A DNA stretch of 64,000 bases from Deltaproteobacteria bacterium (GTDB taxonomy: Bacteria; Desulfobacterota; GWC2-55-46; DRQE01): positions 1-64,000 of the forward strand of contig WGFM01000021.1 in NCBI GenBank assembly GCA_015492245.1, read 5' to 3'. Positions 34,636-44,313 of this stretch are shown in pieces. Each line of letters begins with the position of its first letter. Position 1 is the stretch's first letter. The notes below the pieces were generated by a model, which had not been told where the DNA came from, did not search any database, and worked only from the letters and a program-made list of their open reading frames with translations. The position numbers and the translations under genes were made by a program.

Positions 34636-34671
34636 GTCTCAAGTCAGGTTTTATCAGGAGGATGTCTCGAC

Positions 34672-35667
34672 ATGGTGGGAACGAGACAGTATTGTGTGTC
34701 TGTTGTGGTGGTTCTGCTCGCCGGACTTCTCCATGGGTGTTCCCAGCCTATGGATGCAGGGGACTGGAAGAGGTTGGAGCCTCTTGTCGGGGCGCGTAGC
34801 GGGTTCTCTGCAATAGTCAGGGGAAACAAGATATATGTGATAGGTGGTATCGGAGAGGCCGGCTACCTTAAAGGGTGCGAGTGGACCACCATCAACCCCA
34901 ACGGCACCATAGAGGAGTGGAGACAGGCGAGTCCACTAAATACAGAACGGGTGCATGCAGGGGTGGCGGCATTCAACAGATATGTATATGTCATAGGTGG
35001 GGCAGGGGGAAGAAAGGGTAGACCCCTCCATACGGTGGAGAGGGCACGGATAAATCCTGATGGAAGCCTCGATGGGTGGGTTATGGAAGAGAGCAGGCTT
35101 ACCACCCCAAGGTTCGGGGCAGCAACGATAGTGTCAGGTGGCTATATATACGCAATCGGCGGATACGCAGAAAGACCCCTCCGCACCATAGAGAGGGCAC
35201 GAATAAATCCTGACGGAAGCCTTGGCAGGTGGCAGCTTGTGGGAGAACTTCCACACCCATCCTATATGCACGCAACAATTGTGGTAAGAGACCATATATA
35301 CCTTGTAGGAGGTAGAACACCTGAAGGAGCATCAAGGGATGTGTTCGTTGCAGAGCTGGAAAGGGATGGCACAATCAAAAGCTGGCACAGGGTGCAACCA
35401 CTTAACACGCCAAGATACGGAGCATCTGCGATAGTTCTGGAAGACAGGATATATGTGGGTGGAGGACACGGGAGTGAAGACGTATATACCATAGAGGCTG
35501 CCTCTGTTACGGATGATGCCTCTCTTTCAGAATGGAAAAAGGTGCTCGAGCTTCCCCTTAAGGCAGGAGGAGCCACCATGGTAGCCTACAGGGATGTAAT
35601 ATACATCATAGGCGGAGTGTACAACAACGAATACATCAGTGATGTATACAAAACAAGGATGGAATAA
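34672..35667 (+). CDS. Kelch-repeat-like lipoprotein
   Basis: A 331-residue protein. The signal peptide ends in a lipobox (LLHGCS, Cys23), so it is probably lipid-anchored. It contains about six kelch-like blades, each with NKIYVIGGIG / RYVYVIGGAG / GYIYAIGGYA-type strands and INPDGSLGRW-like turns. A beta-propeller on the outer membrane surface or in the periplasm is likely. AGGAGG lies about 10 bp before the ATG. It follows the cytochrome locus and has its own attenuator-like leader; a part in the same surface structure is possible. Confidence 0.85.
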   Translation: MVGTRQYCVSVVVVLLAGLLHGCSQPMDAGDWKRLEPLVGARSGFSAIVRGNKIYVIGGIGEAGYLKGCEWTTINPNGTIEEWRQASPLNTERVHAGVAAFNRYVYVIGGAGGRKGRPLHTVERARINPDGSLDGWVMEESRLTTPRFGAATIVSGGYIYAIGGYAERPLRTIERARINPDGSLGRWQLVGELPHPSYMHATIVVRDHIYLVGGRTPEGASRDVFVAELERDGTIKSWHRVQPLNTPRYGASAIVLEDRIYVGGGHGSEDVYTIEAASVTDDASLSEWKKVLELPLKAGGATMVAYRDVIYIIGGVYNNEYISDVYKTRME

Positions 35668-35700
35668 CCCCCCCACATACCACCATCCTTTTTCTTTAAA

Positions 35701-35729
35701 TTGCAAACCATCTCCACATGTGATATAAA
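35701..35729 (+). promoter_or_regulatory. Promoter of aspS
   Basis: TTGCAA (35701-35706), 17 bp, TATAAA (35724-35729), about 43 bp before the aspS ATG. Confidence 0.5.
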
Positions 35730-35771
35730 GACCTAATCTTTTCAGAAAAGACAGAGGCTTAAGGAGGTGCC

Positions 35772-37589
35772 ATGAATCTCGAAGGGCTTGGAGAATGGAG
35801 GAGGACCCTCTACTGCGGGGAGGTTACGAAAGAGCATGCAGGTAGAGAGCTTACCCTCATGGGGTGGGTCCAGAGAAGGCGTGACCACGGTGGGCTTGTC
35901 TTTGTAGACCTCAGGGACAGGGAAGGTGTGGTTCAGCTTGTCTTCAGCCCTGACGATGCACCCCATGTGCACCAGAAGGCAGGCGGGCTGAGGAACGAGT
36001 TCGTCATAGCCGTAAAGGGTGTGGTAACCGAAAGACCCGAGGGCACAGTAAACCCTGCCATAAGAACAGGCGAGGTGGAGGTAAGGGTAAGGGAGTTGAG
36101 GATACTCAATGAGTCCGAGGTGCCACCCTTCGTGATAGAAGATGAGACCGATGCCGGTGAAGAGATAAGGCTTAAGTACAGGTATCTGGACATAAGGAGG
36201 CCATCCCTTATGAGAAACCTCGTCCTCAGACACCATGTATGTATGAGTGCAAGGCGGTATCTCTCTGAAGATGGTTTCATAGAGGTAGAGACTCCTGTTC
36301 TTACAAAGAGCACGCCCGAGGGAGCAAGGGACTTCCTTGTGCCCAGCAGGCTCAACCCGGGCTCGTTCTACGCACTGCCACAGAGCCCCCAGCTTTTCAA
36401 GCAGATACTCATGGTGGCAGGGCTCGACAGATACTTTCAGATTACCCGCTGCTTCAGAGACGAGGACCTCAGAAGGGACCGCCAGCCCGAGTTCACCCAG
36501 ATAGATGTGGAGACGAGCTTTGCAGACAGAGACCAGATTATGAGCACAATGGAAGGGCTCCTGCAGAACATCTTCAGGGATACACTGGGGGTGGAGCTTA
36601 CCCTGCCATTTCCTGTGATCACCTACAAGGAGGCAATCTCCCGTTACGGCACCGATACGCCTGATGTGAGGTTCGCACTCGAACTCAAGGATATAACAGG
36701 TGTGGTAAAGAAATCTGGGTTCAAGGTCTTCAGGGATACCCTGGAGAAGGGTGGTATAGTCAAGGCCATGAATGTGGAGGGTGGTGCAGGGTTCACCAGA
36801 AAGGAGCTGGATGAATTTGTAGAGCTGGCACAGAGCCTGGGTGGCAAGGGGCTTGCATGGGTCAGGCTCACAGAGGAGGGCTGGCAATCACCTATAGCAA
36901 AATTCCTCTCTGACGAAGAAAAAGGGGGCATAACCACAATGCTTGAGGCAAAAAGGGGAGACCTTCTTCTCTTCTCATCTGACAAAGAGGGGGTTGTAAA
37001 CCATGTGCTCTCAAGGGTGAGGCTTGAGGTGGCAAGAAGGTGCGGGCTTGTGCCAAAAGAGGGCTATAGTTTCCTCTGGGTGGTGGACTTTCCCATGTTC
37101 GAATACGATGAGACCGAAAAGAGGCTGGTTGCCATGCACCATCCATTCACCGCCCCGGTGGACGAGGATGTAGAAAAACTCTCCACAACACCACTCGATG
37201 TCAGGGCAAAGGCATACGATATAGTGCTCAACGGCGAGGAGATAGGCGGGGGAAGCATAAGGATACACTCAACAGCCTTACAGCAGAAGATATTTGATCT
37301 ACTCGGTATATCGAAAGAGGAGGCAGAGGAGAAGTTCGGGTTCCTCCTTACAGCCCTCTCATACGGTGCACCTCCACATGGTGGGATAGCCTTCGGGCTC
37401 GACAGGCTGGTGTCCATAATGGCAGGCACAGAGTCCATAAGGGATGTAATAGCCTTTCCCAAGACCCAGAGGGCATATTGCCCCATGACAGGGGCTCCTT
37501 CAGAGGTGGGTAGAACCCAGCTCGAGGAACTCTTCATAAGGGTCATAAGACCACGCAAAGAAGAACCTGGATCAGGAAGGTCTGCATAA
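35772..37589 (+). CDS. aspS: Aspartyl-tRNA synthetase
   Basis: A 605-residue bacterial-type AspRS. It has an N-terminal OB-fold anticodon domain (about 15-115; LMGWVQRRRDHGGLVFVDLR), the class II core with motif 2 CFRDEDLRRDRQPEFTQID, the bacterial GAD insertion (about 295-420), and motif 3 GGIAFGLDRLVSIMAG near the end. AAGGAGG precedes the ATG. Whether it also charges tRNA-Asn cannot be settled by eye; no gatCAB genes are in the window. Confidence 0.97.
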   Translation: MNLEGLGEWRRTLYCGEVTKEHAGRELTLMGWVQRRRDHGGLVFVDLRDREGVVQLVFSPDDAPHVHQKAGGLRNEFVIAVKGVVTERPEGTVNPAIRTGEVEVRVRELRILNESEVPPFVIEDETDAGEEIRLKYRYLDIRRPSLMRNLVLRHHVCMSARRYLSEDGFIEVETPVLTKSTPEGARDFLVPSRLNPGSFYALPQSPQLFKQILMVAGLDRYFQITRCFRDEDLRRDRQPEFTQIDVETSFADRDQIMSTMEGLLQNIFRDTLGVELTLPFPVITYKEAISRYGTDTPDVRFALELKDITGVVKKSGFKVFRDTLEKGGIVKAMNVEGGAGFTRKELDEFVELAQSLGGKGLAWVRLTEEGWQSPIAKFLSDEEKGGITTMLEAKRGDLLLFSSDKEGVVNHVLSRVRLEVARRCGLVPKEGYSFLWVVDFPMFEYDETEKRLVAMHHPFTAPVDEDVEKLSTTPLDVRAKAYDIVLNGEEIGGGSIRIHSTALQQKIFDLLGISKEEAEEKFGFLLTALSYGAPPHGGIAFGLDRLVSIMAGTESIRDVIAFPKTQRAYCPMTGAPSEVGRTQLEELFIRVIRPRKEEPGSGRSA

Positions 37590-37599
37590 AAAAGAGGGT

Positions 37600-38673
37600 C
37601 TACTCCCTTACATATCCGAACATGAACACCCCGATGGCGAGAAAGAGCAGATCAGGAAACAGGGCACACACTATGGGAGGAAGGGTGCCGGTCTCACCGA
37701 GGGTTCGGGCAATACCTGTAACTATCCAGTAGGAAAACCCTATAAGAACACTCAGGACAACACCAACCGCAAGGCCACCTTCTCTTCCGGTTCTCAGGGA
37801 AAAGGGGATACCCAGGAGCACCATGACGAGATTTGCAAAGGGCAGGCTGAAGCGCATGTAGAGCTCCGTCCTGTAACGGGAGGTATCGTAGCCATCCATG
37901 GCAAGTGAGTTGATGTAGGCTCTGAGCTCCCCGATGGTCATCCTCTCATAGCTGTGTTCAAGGGGTATGAGCTCATCGGGGTTGCGCAGGGCTACGGTTC
38001 CCGTGGGCGAGTACTCCTTGATGACCCTTCCATCCTCTGTAAAGTGCCAGGTGGTTATGTCCTCTGCCTGCCAGAACCCATCCTGCCATAGGAGCCTCTT
38101 GATTGCGCTGTTCTTTACGAGTCTGAAGGGTCTGTCGAGGGTGTATATGTTCACACCTTCAAGCACCCCTTCTGTTATATCGAGCTTGCGAATGTTGTAT
38201 ATACTGTCAGACTCCCTGAACCATGCCCCCTCGGTGCCAAAGTGGGCTATGCTGTGTCTTGCCAGCCATTTTCTCTCTATGGAGAAGACCTTCTTCTGGG
38301 TTGCCGGTAGAACCGTCTCTCCAGCAAGCAATACCACAAGGGCCGTAACGAGACCGAAGCCCATAAGCGGGGTGAATACACTTATTAGCCTTACGCCACA
38401 GGTCCTTGTTGCCGTAAGCTCTGAGTTCCTGCTCAGTATCCCCAGTGAGATGAATACCGAAAGGAGCACACACACAGGCAGTATCTGTATAAGGATCTGG
38501 GGTGCCTTGAGGAAAAAGTATGTAACCACAACATCCGTGGGAACCGCTCTGTTCAGGAATTCGTCTGCCTTCTCAAGGACATCAACAACCATTGAAAGGG
38601 ACAGAAGAAACAGGGTTGTAAGCACGAATACGCGCAGAAACTCTGTTAATATGTATCGCTTGAGTATCTTCAT
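37600..38673 (-). CDS. lptG: LPS export permease LptG
   Basis: About 357 residues of the YjgP/YjgQ family. Three membrane helices lie in the N-terminal part (about 10-115) and three near the C-terminus, flanking a periplasmic beta-jellyroll domain. MKILKRYILTEFLRVFVLTT is the normal N-terminus; the ATG at 38673 has GAGGA 9 bp upstream, so an upstream in-frame start is rejected. LptF/LptG form the inner-membrane part of the Lpt LPS transporter with LptB. LptG versus LptF is assigned from gene order only. It lies 4 bp after the paralogue. Confidence 0.9.
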   Translation of the reverse strand: MKILKRYILTEFLRVFVLTTLFLLSLSMVVDVLEKADEFLNRAVPTDVVVTYFFLKAPQILIQILPVCVLLSVFISLGILSRNSELTATRTCGVRLISVFTPLMGFGLVTALVVLLAGETVLPATQKKVFSIERKWLARHSIAHFGTEGAWFRESDSIYNIRKLDITEGVLEGVNIYTLDRPFRLVKNSAIKRLLWQDGFWQAEDITTWHFTEDGRVIKEYSPTGTVALRNPDELIPLEHSYERMTIGELRAYINSLAMDGYDTSRYRTELYMRFSLPFANLVMVLLGIPFSLRTGREGGLAVGVVLSVLIGFSYWIVTGIARTLGETGTLPPIVCALFPDLLFLAIGVFMFGYVRE

Positions 38674-38677
38674 GGTT

Positions 38678-39847
38678 CTATATCCTCGTGAGTTTCGATA
38701 TACGCTCCCACAGGTTGAGCATTGCTCCCTCAATGACCGTTACCACCCCGATGGGCCTTTCCTTTACCGCCCTCAAGAATATCCACACCCCCAGCCCCCC
38801 GAGCACCGTGTTGGCACCCCACAGTGCCACAAGGGCCGGAATCGCTCCTGTAAGGGCACCAGCCTCAAAGACCTTTACAAGCAGATAATACACCATCAGC
38901 ACGCCTATGGATATGCCAAACCCCGTAAACCTTGCAGACCTTACCCTCTGTATACCCAGGGGCAGACCTATTATGGCGAATACAAACACAGAGGCAGGCA
39001 GAGAGAACATCCTGTGGAACTCTATCTCAAACTTTACCGTGGGCTCGCCTCTGAGTCTTTTCTCCCTTATGGTCTTAAGGAGCTCTCCAGGGAAGAGTTC
39101 CTTACCCCTTCTGGCCTTCTTGAGGAGACCCTCTTTGAGCTCAAGTTCTATGGTATAGGTTGAGAAGTTGGCCATGTTGTATCCACCCTCTGCCAGGGTT
39201 CTGTGGATTGCCCCCCCTTTGAGCTCGAAGAGGAGCTTCATCTCCTCTTCAAGATGGAGAAACCTGCCCTCCCTTGCAACGACCACCAGGTGGGAGCCAT
39301 CCCCCTCTCTTTCCATAAGAAATATACCCATAAGCTTGCTTCTGCCCGCAGGGATGTGGTCTACATAGAGGACCATATCCTGAAAGTGGTTGTAGAACTT
39401 CTTTTCCTTCAGCGCCTGGGTGGTCTTTCTGGTTGTAAGCTCGTAGGCGAGCCTCTTCAGGTTGCTGTTGCCCCATGGGTATAGGTAGAGGTGCACCACA
39501 AGGGTTACCGCATATATGACAAAGGCAAAGAGGAAGACGGCCCTGGCTATCCTCAAGAGACTTATGCCAGAGGACTTCATGGCCACGATCTCGTTATCGA
39601 AGCTCATCCTGGTGAATGTGGCAAGAACCGCCACAAGAAGCGAGGCAGGCATGGTGTATATCAGGAAAGAGGGCAGTATATAGGCCACAAATGAGAGGGC
39701 GAAACCCACTCCGAAGCCGTATTCCAGGACGAGCCTTGTTATGGTCATGGCACGCCCGAGAAGGAAGGTGAGGGTGAGCACAAGGATTGATAGTGTAAAG
39801 TTTACAGCAAGTTCTTTCAGTATGTAGCGTGTCAGAACCCTTGGCAT
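38678..39847 (-). CDS. lptF: LPS export permease LptF
   Basis: About 389 residues of the YjgP/YjgQ family: PRVLTRYILKELAVNFTLSI at the start, helices at about 15-40, 50-75 and 90-115, a periplasmic jellyroll, and three C-terminal helices (SVFVFAIIGLPLGIQ). The conserved MSFDNEIVAMKSSGIS coupling segment contacts the ABC subunit LptB. ATG 39847 is chosen over an upstream TTG because it gives the usual N-terminus. Its presence with LptG shows that the cell makes LPS-like outer membrane lipids. Confidence 0.9.
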   Translation of the reverse strand: MPRVLTRYILKELAVNFTLSILVLTLTFLLGRAMTITRLVLEYGFGVGFALSFVAYILPSFLIYTMPASLLVAVLATFTRMSFDNEIVAMKSSGISLLRIARAVFLFAFVIYAVTLVVHLYLYPWGNSNLKRLAYELTTRKTTQALKEKKFYNHFQDMVLYVDHIPAGRSKLMGIFLMEREGDGSHLVVVAREGRFLHLEEEMKLLFELKGGAIHRTLAEGGYNMANFSTYTIELELKEGLLKKARRGKELFPGELLKTIREKRLRGEPTVKFEIEFHRMFSLPASVFVFAIIGLPLGIQRVRSARFTGFGISIGVLMVYYLLVKVFEAGALTGAIPALVALWGANTVLGGLGVWIFLRAVKERPIGVVTVIEGAMLNLWERISKLTRI

Positions 39848-39927
39848 AGGGATAATCTTACTATAAACTATGGACCACGGCAACTTAAAGACTTGTAATA
39901 GGTGGTATTTGCTGATAAGTTTTAGGT

Positions 39928-41115
39928 ATGAGTGGGCGTGTCATAGTGCTCGTTGTGGACGGTCTCGGGGTGGGAGCCCTGCCGGATGCCCACCTCTATG
40001 GAGACCAGGGCAGCCACACGCTGGACAATACCGCACAGGCAGTGGGCGGGATGAATATCAGAAACCTTGCCCGCCTGGGGCTTGGCAACATAGAGGGAGT
40101 GGGTTCTGTGGAGCCTTCGGAAGAACCGGTAGCCTCATTTGGAAGGATGATGCCCCTTTCACCTGCAAAGGATACCACCGCAGGACACTGGGAGCTGATG
40201 GGTGTGCCGGTAGAGAGAGCCTTTGCCACCTTTCCAGATGGTTTTCCTGCTGAAATCATGGAGAGATTCAGGAAAGAGACAGGCTATGACCACCTGTGGG
40301 CAAGGCCGGCCTCTGGCACAGAGATAATAGAAAGACTCGGAAAAGAACATCTTAAGACAGGTAAACTCATCGTCTATACCTCTGCAGACAGTGTCTTCCA
40401 GATAGCTGCCCATGAAGAGCTCATCCCGCCAGAAGAACTCTACTGGGTATGCCGCAGGGCGAGGGCCTTCCTGAACGAGTACAATGTGGGCAGGGTCATA
40501 GCACGGCCTTTCGTTACAAAGGATGGCAGGTTCGTAAGGACCGAAAGAAGAAAGGACTTTTCCATGCCCCCGCCTGAAGACACTCTGCTGGACATACTCA
40601 AGAAGGATGGAATAGATGTTGTCGGGGTGGGAAAGGTGGATGACATATTCGCCCACAGGGGTTTTGTCCATACCATAAGGGCCTACAGCAACAGGGATAT
40701 ACTCAACTATCTCAGAGAAGCCCTGTTGGGGTTCGAAGAGGGCTTCTTACTTGCAACCCTTGGTGAGTTCGACACCATCTATGGACACAGAAACGACCCC
40801 GCAGGCTATGCCCGTGCCCTTGAAGAGGTGGATGGCCTTTTGCCCTCCGTGATGGAAAGACTGGGCAAGGAGGACATCTTCATCATAACCGCTGACCATG
40901 GATGCGATCCCACAACCCCTTCTACAGACCACTCGAGGGAGTATGTGCCCCTTGTGGTCTATGGAAGGGGGCTTAGAAGGGGTGTTGCGCTTGGCACAAG
41001 GGCCGCACTGGCAGATGTGGCAAGAACGGTTGCCCAGTACTTCGGTATCAGCGGTGTAAACAGGGGGGAGTCATTCCTCACAGAACTCCTGCAGGCAAAG
41101 GATACAGGCCTGTAG
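39928..41115 (+). CDS. deoB: Phosphopentomutase
   Basis: A 395-residue alkaline-phosphatase-superfamily enzyme. The N-terminal metal site VLVVDGLGVGALPDA, the phospho-acceptor Thr in AKDTTAGHWE, the metal ligands in GEFDTIYGHRNDP and TADHGCDPTTPSTDHSRE, and the cap domain in the middle are all present. It interconverts ribose-1- and ribose-5-phosphate in nucleoside salvage. No other nucleoside-catabolism gene is adjacent. Confidence 0.94.
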   Translation: MSGRVIVLVVDGLGVGALPDAHLYGDQGSHTLDNTAQAVGGMNIRNLARLGLGNIEGVGSVEPSEEPVASFGRMMPLSPAKDTTAGHWELMGVPVERAFATFPDGFPAEIMERFRKETGYDHLWARPASGTEIIERLGKEHLKTGKLIVYTSADSVFQIAAHEELIPPEELYWVCRRARAFLNEYNVGRVIARPFVTKDGRFVRTERRKDFSMPPPEDTLLDILKKDGIDVVGVGKVDDIFAHRGFVHTIRAYSNRDILNYLREALLGFEEGFLLATLGEFDTIYGHRNDPAGYARALEEVDGLLPSVMERLGKEDIFIITADHGCDPTTPSTDHSREYVPLVVYGRGLRRGVALGTRAALADVARTVAQYFGISGVNRGESFLTELLQAKDTGL

Positions 41116-41171
41116 GGCAGGATGGGTAGAAAGATTATAGGGTCTCGTCTGTCAGGAACTTTACGAAATAC

Positions 41172-41200
41172 TTGCCCCTGAGGGGTATATACTTTATACT
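41172..41200 (+). promoter_or_regulatory. Promoter of the Lon-like protease gene
   Basis: TTGCCC (41172-41177), 17 bp, TATACT (41195-41200), about 43 bp before the start codon. Confidence 0.5.
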
Positions 41201-41242
41201 ACCAACAGATGACCTTACATCCAACTGAGGGTATAGTAAAGG

Positions 41243-43660
41243 ATGGCAGAACCTCTCAAACCAGAAGAGCTTGCAAGAAGATGCAACCCCGAGGAGCTTG
41301 GCTTCACCACCACAGAGGAGGTGCCCATACTCCATGATGTGATAGGACAGGAGCGAGCCATGAGGGCCCTCGACTTTGGGCTCGGCCTTGTGGAGCACGG
41401 CTACAACATATATGTGCTCGGTGATAGTGGGACGGGAAGAACATCCATAGTCAAGGCACGGCTCGAGGAGAAGGCAAAAGGCGAGAAGGTGCCAGATGAC
41501 TGGTGCTATGTCTACAACTTTCATGACCCCGATAGACCCCGTGCCATAAACCTGCCCCCTGGAAAGGGCAGTGCCATAAGGGACGACATGGACGAACTCA
41601 TCGAGGCGGTGCGTAGAAACATACCACGGGTGTTCGAGAGCAAGGACTACGAAAGACACCGGGACGAAATCCTCGAAGGCCAGCAGGAACGCACGAGGGC
41701 GCTCTTCCAGAGGGTCGAGAAACTTGCAGCAGAGAGGGGATTCCTCCTCAAGAAAACACCTGCAGGGCTTGCGGTGGTGCCTGCAGGAAAGGAAGGAAGG
41801 CCCCTGAGTCAGAAGGAATACGAAGAACTGCCCAGAGAGAAGAAACACGAGATAGATGAGAACACAAGGTTCCTCCAGGAAAGACTGAACGATGCCGTAA
41901 GAGAGGCAAGAAACATAGAGAAAGAGACCAAAGAACGCATAGATGCACTGGACAGAGAGGTGGCTCAATATGTTGTAAACCCGCTTATAAACGAACTCAT
42001 AGAGAAGTATCGAGAGTTTGATAACCTTACAGGCTATCTTGAAGAAGTGCGTGAAGATATACTTAGAAACATAGAGGCCTTCAGGCCAAAAGAAGAGTTA
42101 TCGCCCTTCGGGATAAAGCTGCCCAGGCCAGAACCTTCGTTCGAGCGCTACAAGATAAACCTCATAGTGAACCACAGGGACACAAGGGGTGCTCCTGTGG
42201 TGGTGGAGACCAACCCCACATACTACAACCTCTTTGGGAAGATAGAGTACAGGTTTCAGTACGGTGTGGCCGTTACAGACTTTACGATGATAAAGGCAGG
42301 CTCCATACACAGGGCGAACGGTGGATACCTGGTGGTCAATGCGCTCGATATTCTGAGGAACATATTCGTCTACGATGCTCTCAAGAGAACCATAAAGAAC
42401 AGAGAGGTGAGGATTGAGGATGTGTGGGAACAATACAGGCTTGTGTCTGCCACCACGCTGAAGCCAAGCCCCATACCACTGGATGTGAAGGTGGTGATAA
42501 TAGGCGAGCCCCTGTTCTACTACCTGCTCTACAACTATGACCCTGAGTACAGAAAACTCTTCAAGGTCAAGGCAGACTTCGAGAGCCTGCTTCCCCGAAC
42601 GGTAGAGACCACATCGAGGTATGCCCAGTTCGTTGCCGAAAAGTGTAAGGAAAAGTCCCTCATGCCATTCCACAAGGAGGCCGTGGCAAGGGTCATAGAA
42701 TACGGCGGCCGTATCGCACAGGACAAAGAAAAGCTTACCGCAAAGTTCAGCATGATAGAGGACCTCGTTGTGGAGGCCAGCTACTGGGCAAGACAGAGCG
42801 GCAGGGATGTGGTAACCGCAGAGGATGTGGTAAAGGCAAGGGAAGAGATGGAGTTCCGCCACTCCAGGATAGAAGACCGCCTGCGTGAGCTCATAACAGA
42901 AGATACCATAATGATAACCACCGATGGCACAGAGACCGGGCAGGTAAACGGCATAGCCGTCATAGACCTGGGTGATTACGCCTTTGGCAAACCCTCCAGG
43001 ATTACCGCCCGTATATTCACAGGTGATGAGGGTGTGGTTGGCATAGAGCGAGAGGTGAAGATGAGCGGCAGGATTCACAACAAGGCGCAGATGATACTGA
43101 AGAGTTTCCTGGGCGAACGCTTTGCCACAGACTTCCCCCTGACACTTTCGGCCTCCATATGCTTCGAACAGCTTTACGAGGAAGTGGAGGGCGACAGTGC
43201 CACATGCACAGAGCTCTATGCCCTTTACTCAAGCCTTGCAGACATACCACTTAACCAGGGTATAGCCGTTACAGGCTCCATGAACCAGAAAGGAGAGGTT
43301 CAGCCCGTGGGTGGAATAAACGAGAAGATAGAGGGTTTCTTCCATGTATGCAAGGAAAAGGGGCTTACAGGCAGGCAGGGTGTTATAATACCGAAGAGGA
43401 ATGTTAAAAACCTCATGCTAAAGGACGAGGTGGTGGAGGCAGTAAGAGAAGGCAGGTTCGCCATATATCCCATAGAGCATGTGGACGAGGGTATGGAGAT
43501 ACTCGCCTCCATGCCGGCAGGCACAAGGGGTGTGGATGGAAAGTTTCCTGAAGGCACAATAAACAGGCTTGTGGAAGACAGGCTCCGCCAGCTTGCAACA
43601 AGTTACAAGGAGTTTGGAAGAAGAAAACACCCAGAGGAGAAAGGAGACAACAGGGGTTGA
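41243..43660 (+). CDS. Lon-family ATP-dependent protease (AAA_32/LonB-like)
   Basis: An 805-residue protein. The N-terminal part has a Walker A-like GDSGTGRTS (about 62-70; Arg replaces the usual Lys), then a coiled-coil insertion (about 120-260). The AAA_32-type region follows, and a C-terminal Lon protease domain with the Ser-Lys dyad S652 (GDSAT) and K695 (GGINEKIEGF), 43 residues apart as in E. coli Lon. It lacks the classical Lon N domain. It presumably degrades damaged cytoplasmic proteins; the Walker Lys-to-Arg change makes ATPase activity uncertain. Confidence 0.9.
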   Translation: MAEPLKPEELARRCNPEELGFTTTEEVPILHDVIGQERAMRALDFGLGLVEHGYNIYVLGDSGTGRTSIVKARLEEKAKGEKVPDDWCYVYNFHDPDRPRAINLPPGKGSAIRDDMDELIEAVRRNIPRVFESKDYERHRDEILEGQQERTRALFQRVEKLAAERGFLLKKTPAGLAVVPAGKEGRPLSQKEYEELPREKKHEIDENTRFLQERLNDAVREARNIEKETKERIDALDREVAQYVVNPLINELIEKYREFDNLTGYLEEVREDILRNIEAFRPKEELSPFGIKLPRPEPSFERYKINLIVNHRDTRGAPVVVETNPTYYNLFGKIEYRFQYGVAVTDFTMIKAGSIHRANGGYLVVNALDILRNIFVYDALKRTIKNREVRIEDVWEQYRLVSATTLKPSPIPLDVKVVIIGEPLFYYLLYNYDPEYRKLFKVKADFESLLPRTVETTSRYAQFVAEKCKEKSLMPFHKEAVARVIEYGGRIAQDKEKLTAKFSMIEDLVVEASYWARQSGRDVVTAEDVVKAREEMEFRHSRIEDRLRELITEDTIMITTDGTETGQVNGIAVIDLGDYAFGKPSRITARIFTGDEGVVGIEREVKMSGRIHNKAQMILKSFLGERFATDFPLTLSASICFEQLYEEVEGDSATCTELYALYSSLADIPLNQGIAVTGSMNQKGEVQPVGGINEKIEGFFHVCKEKGLTGRQGVIIPKRNVKNLMLKDEVVEAVREGRFAIYPIEHVDEGMEILASMPAGTRGVDGKFPEGTINRLVEDRLRQLATSYKEFGRRKHPEEKGDNRG

Positions 43661-43662
43661 CC

Positions 43663-44313
43663 ATGCTCCATGTAAGTGAGATATTCCTGAGCATCCAGGG
43701 TGAGTCCACATATGTGGGTATACCCTGTGTGTTCGTAAGGCTTGCAGGATGCAACCTCAAGTGCAGATGGTGTGATACCACCTATGCAAGGGAGATTAAA
43801 GACGCAAGAGAGATGACGACAGAAGAGGTTGTAAAAGAGGTGAGGAGTTTCAAGGCATGGCTTGCAGAGGTTACAGGCGGAGAACCACTTCTTCAGGAAG
43901 AGACCCCAGAGCTTATAAGAAGGCTTCTCGATGAGAAATACACAGTACTCATAGAGACCAACGGAAGTGTGAGCCTTAAGGACCTGGACAAAAGGGTCAT
44001 AAAGGTGGTGGATGTGAAGTGTCCATCCAGTGGGGCATGTGGCTCCTTCCTCATGGAGAACCTCGATTACATAACCGAGGACGACGAAATCAAGTTTGTC
44101 GTGGAAGACAGGGCGGACTACGAGTTTGCAAAGAAGTTCGTGGAGGACTACATACAGGACAGAACCACCAAAGTGCTCTTTGCCCCTGTAAGACCTGTGC
44201 TTGAACCATCACAGCTTGCAGAGTGGATACTAATGGATGGGCTCAAGGTGAGGCTGCAGGTTCAGATGCATACCTACATATGGAAGAAAGGGGAGAAGAG
44301 TCCCTCGCACTGA
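43663..44313 (+). CDS. queE: 7-carboxy-7-deazaguanine synthase
   Basis: A 216-residue radical SAM enzyme. It begins LHVSEIFLSIQGESTYVG and carries the CX3CX2C cluster CNLKCRWCDTTY and the GGEPL SAM motif. It contracts carboxytetrahydropterin to CDG in queuosine biosynthesis. The ATG lies 3 bp after the protease stop codon. The other queuosine genes (queC, queD, queF) are not in this window. Confidence 0.92.
   Translation: MLHVSEIFLSIQGESTYVGIPCVFVRLAGCNLKCRWCDTTYAREIKDAREMTTEEVVKEVRSFKAWLAEVTGGEPLLQEETPELIRRLLDEKYTVLIETNGSVSLKDLDKRVIKVVDVKCPSSGACGSFLMENLDYITEDDEIKFVVEDRADYEFAKKFVEDYIQDRTTKVLFAPVRPVLEPSQLAEWILMDGLKVRLQVQMHTYIWKKGEKSPSH

Noticed and set aside
35742-36887. 381-residue minus-strand open frame opposite aspS
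   Set aside because: It overlaps a full-length, well-recognised aspartyl-tRNA synthetase and has no domain or SD.
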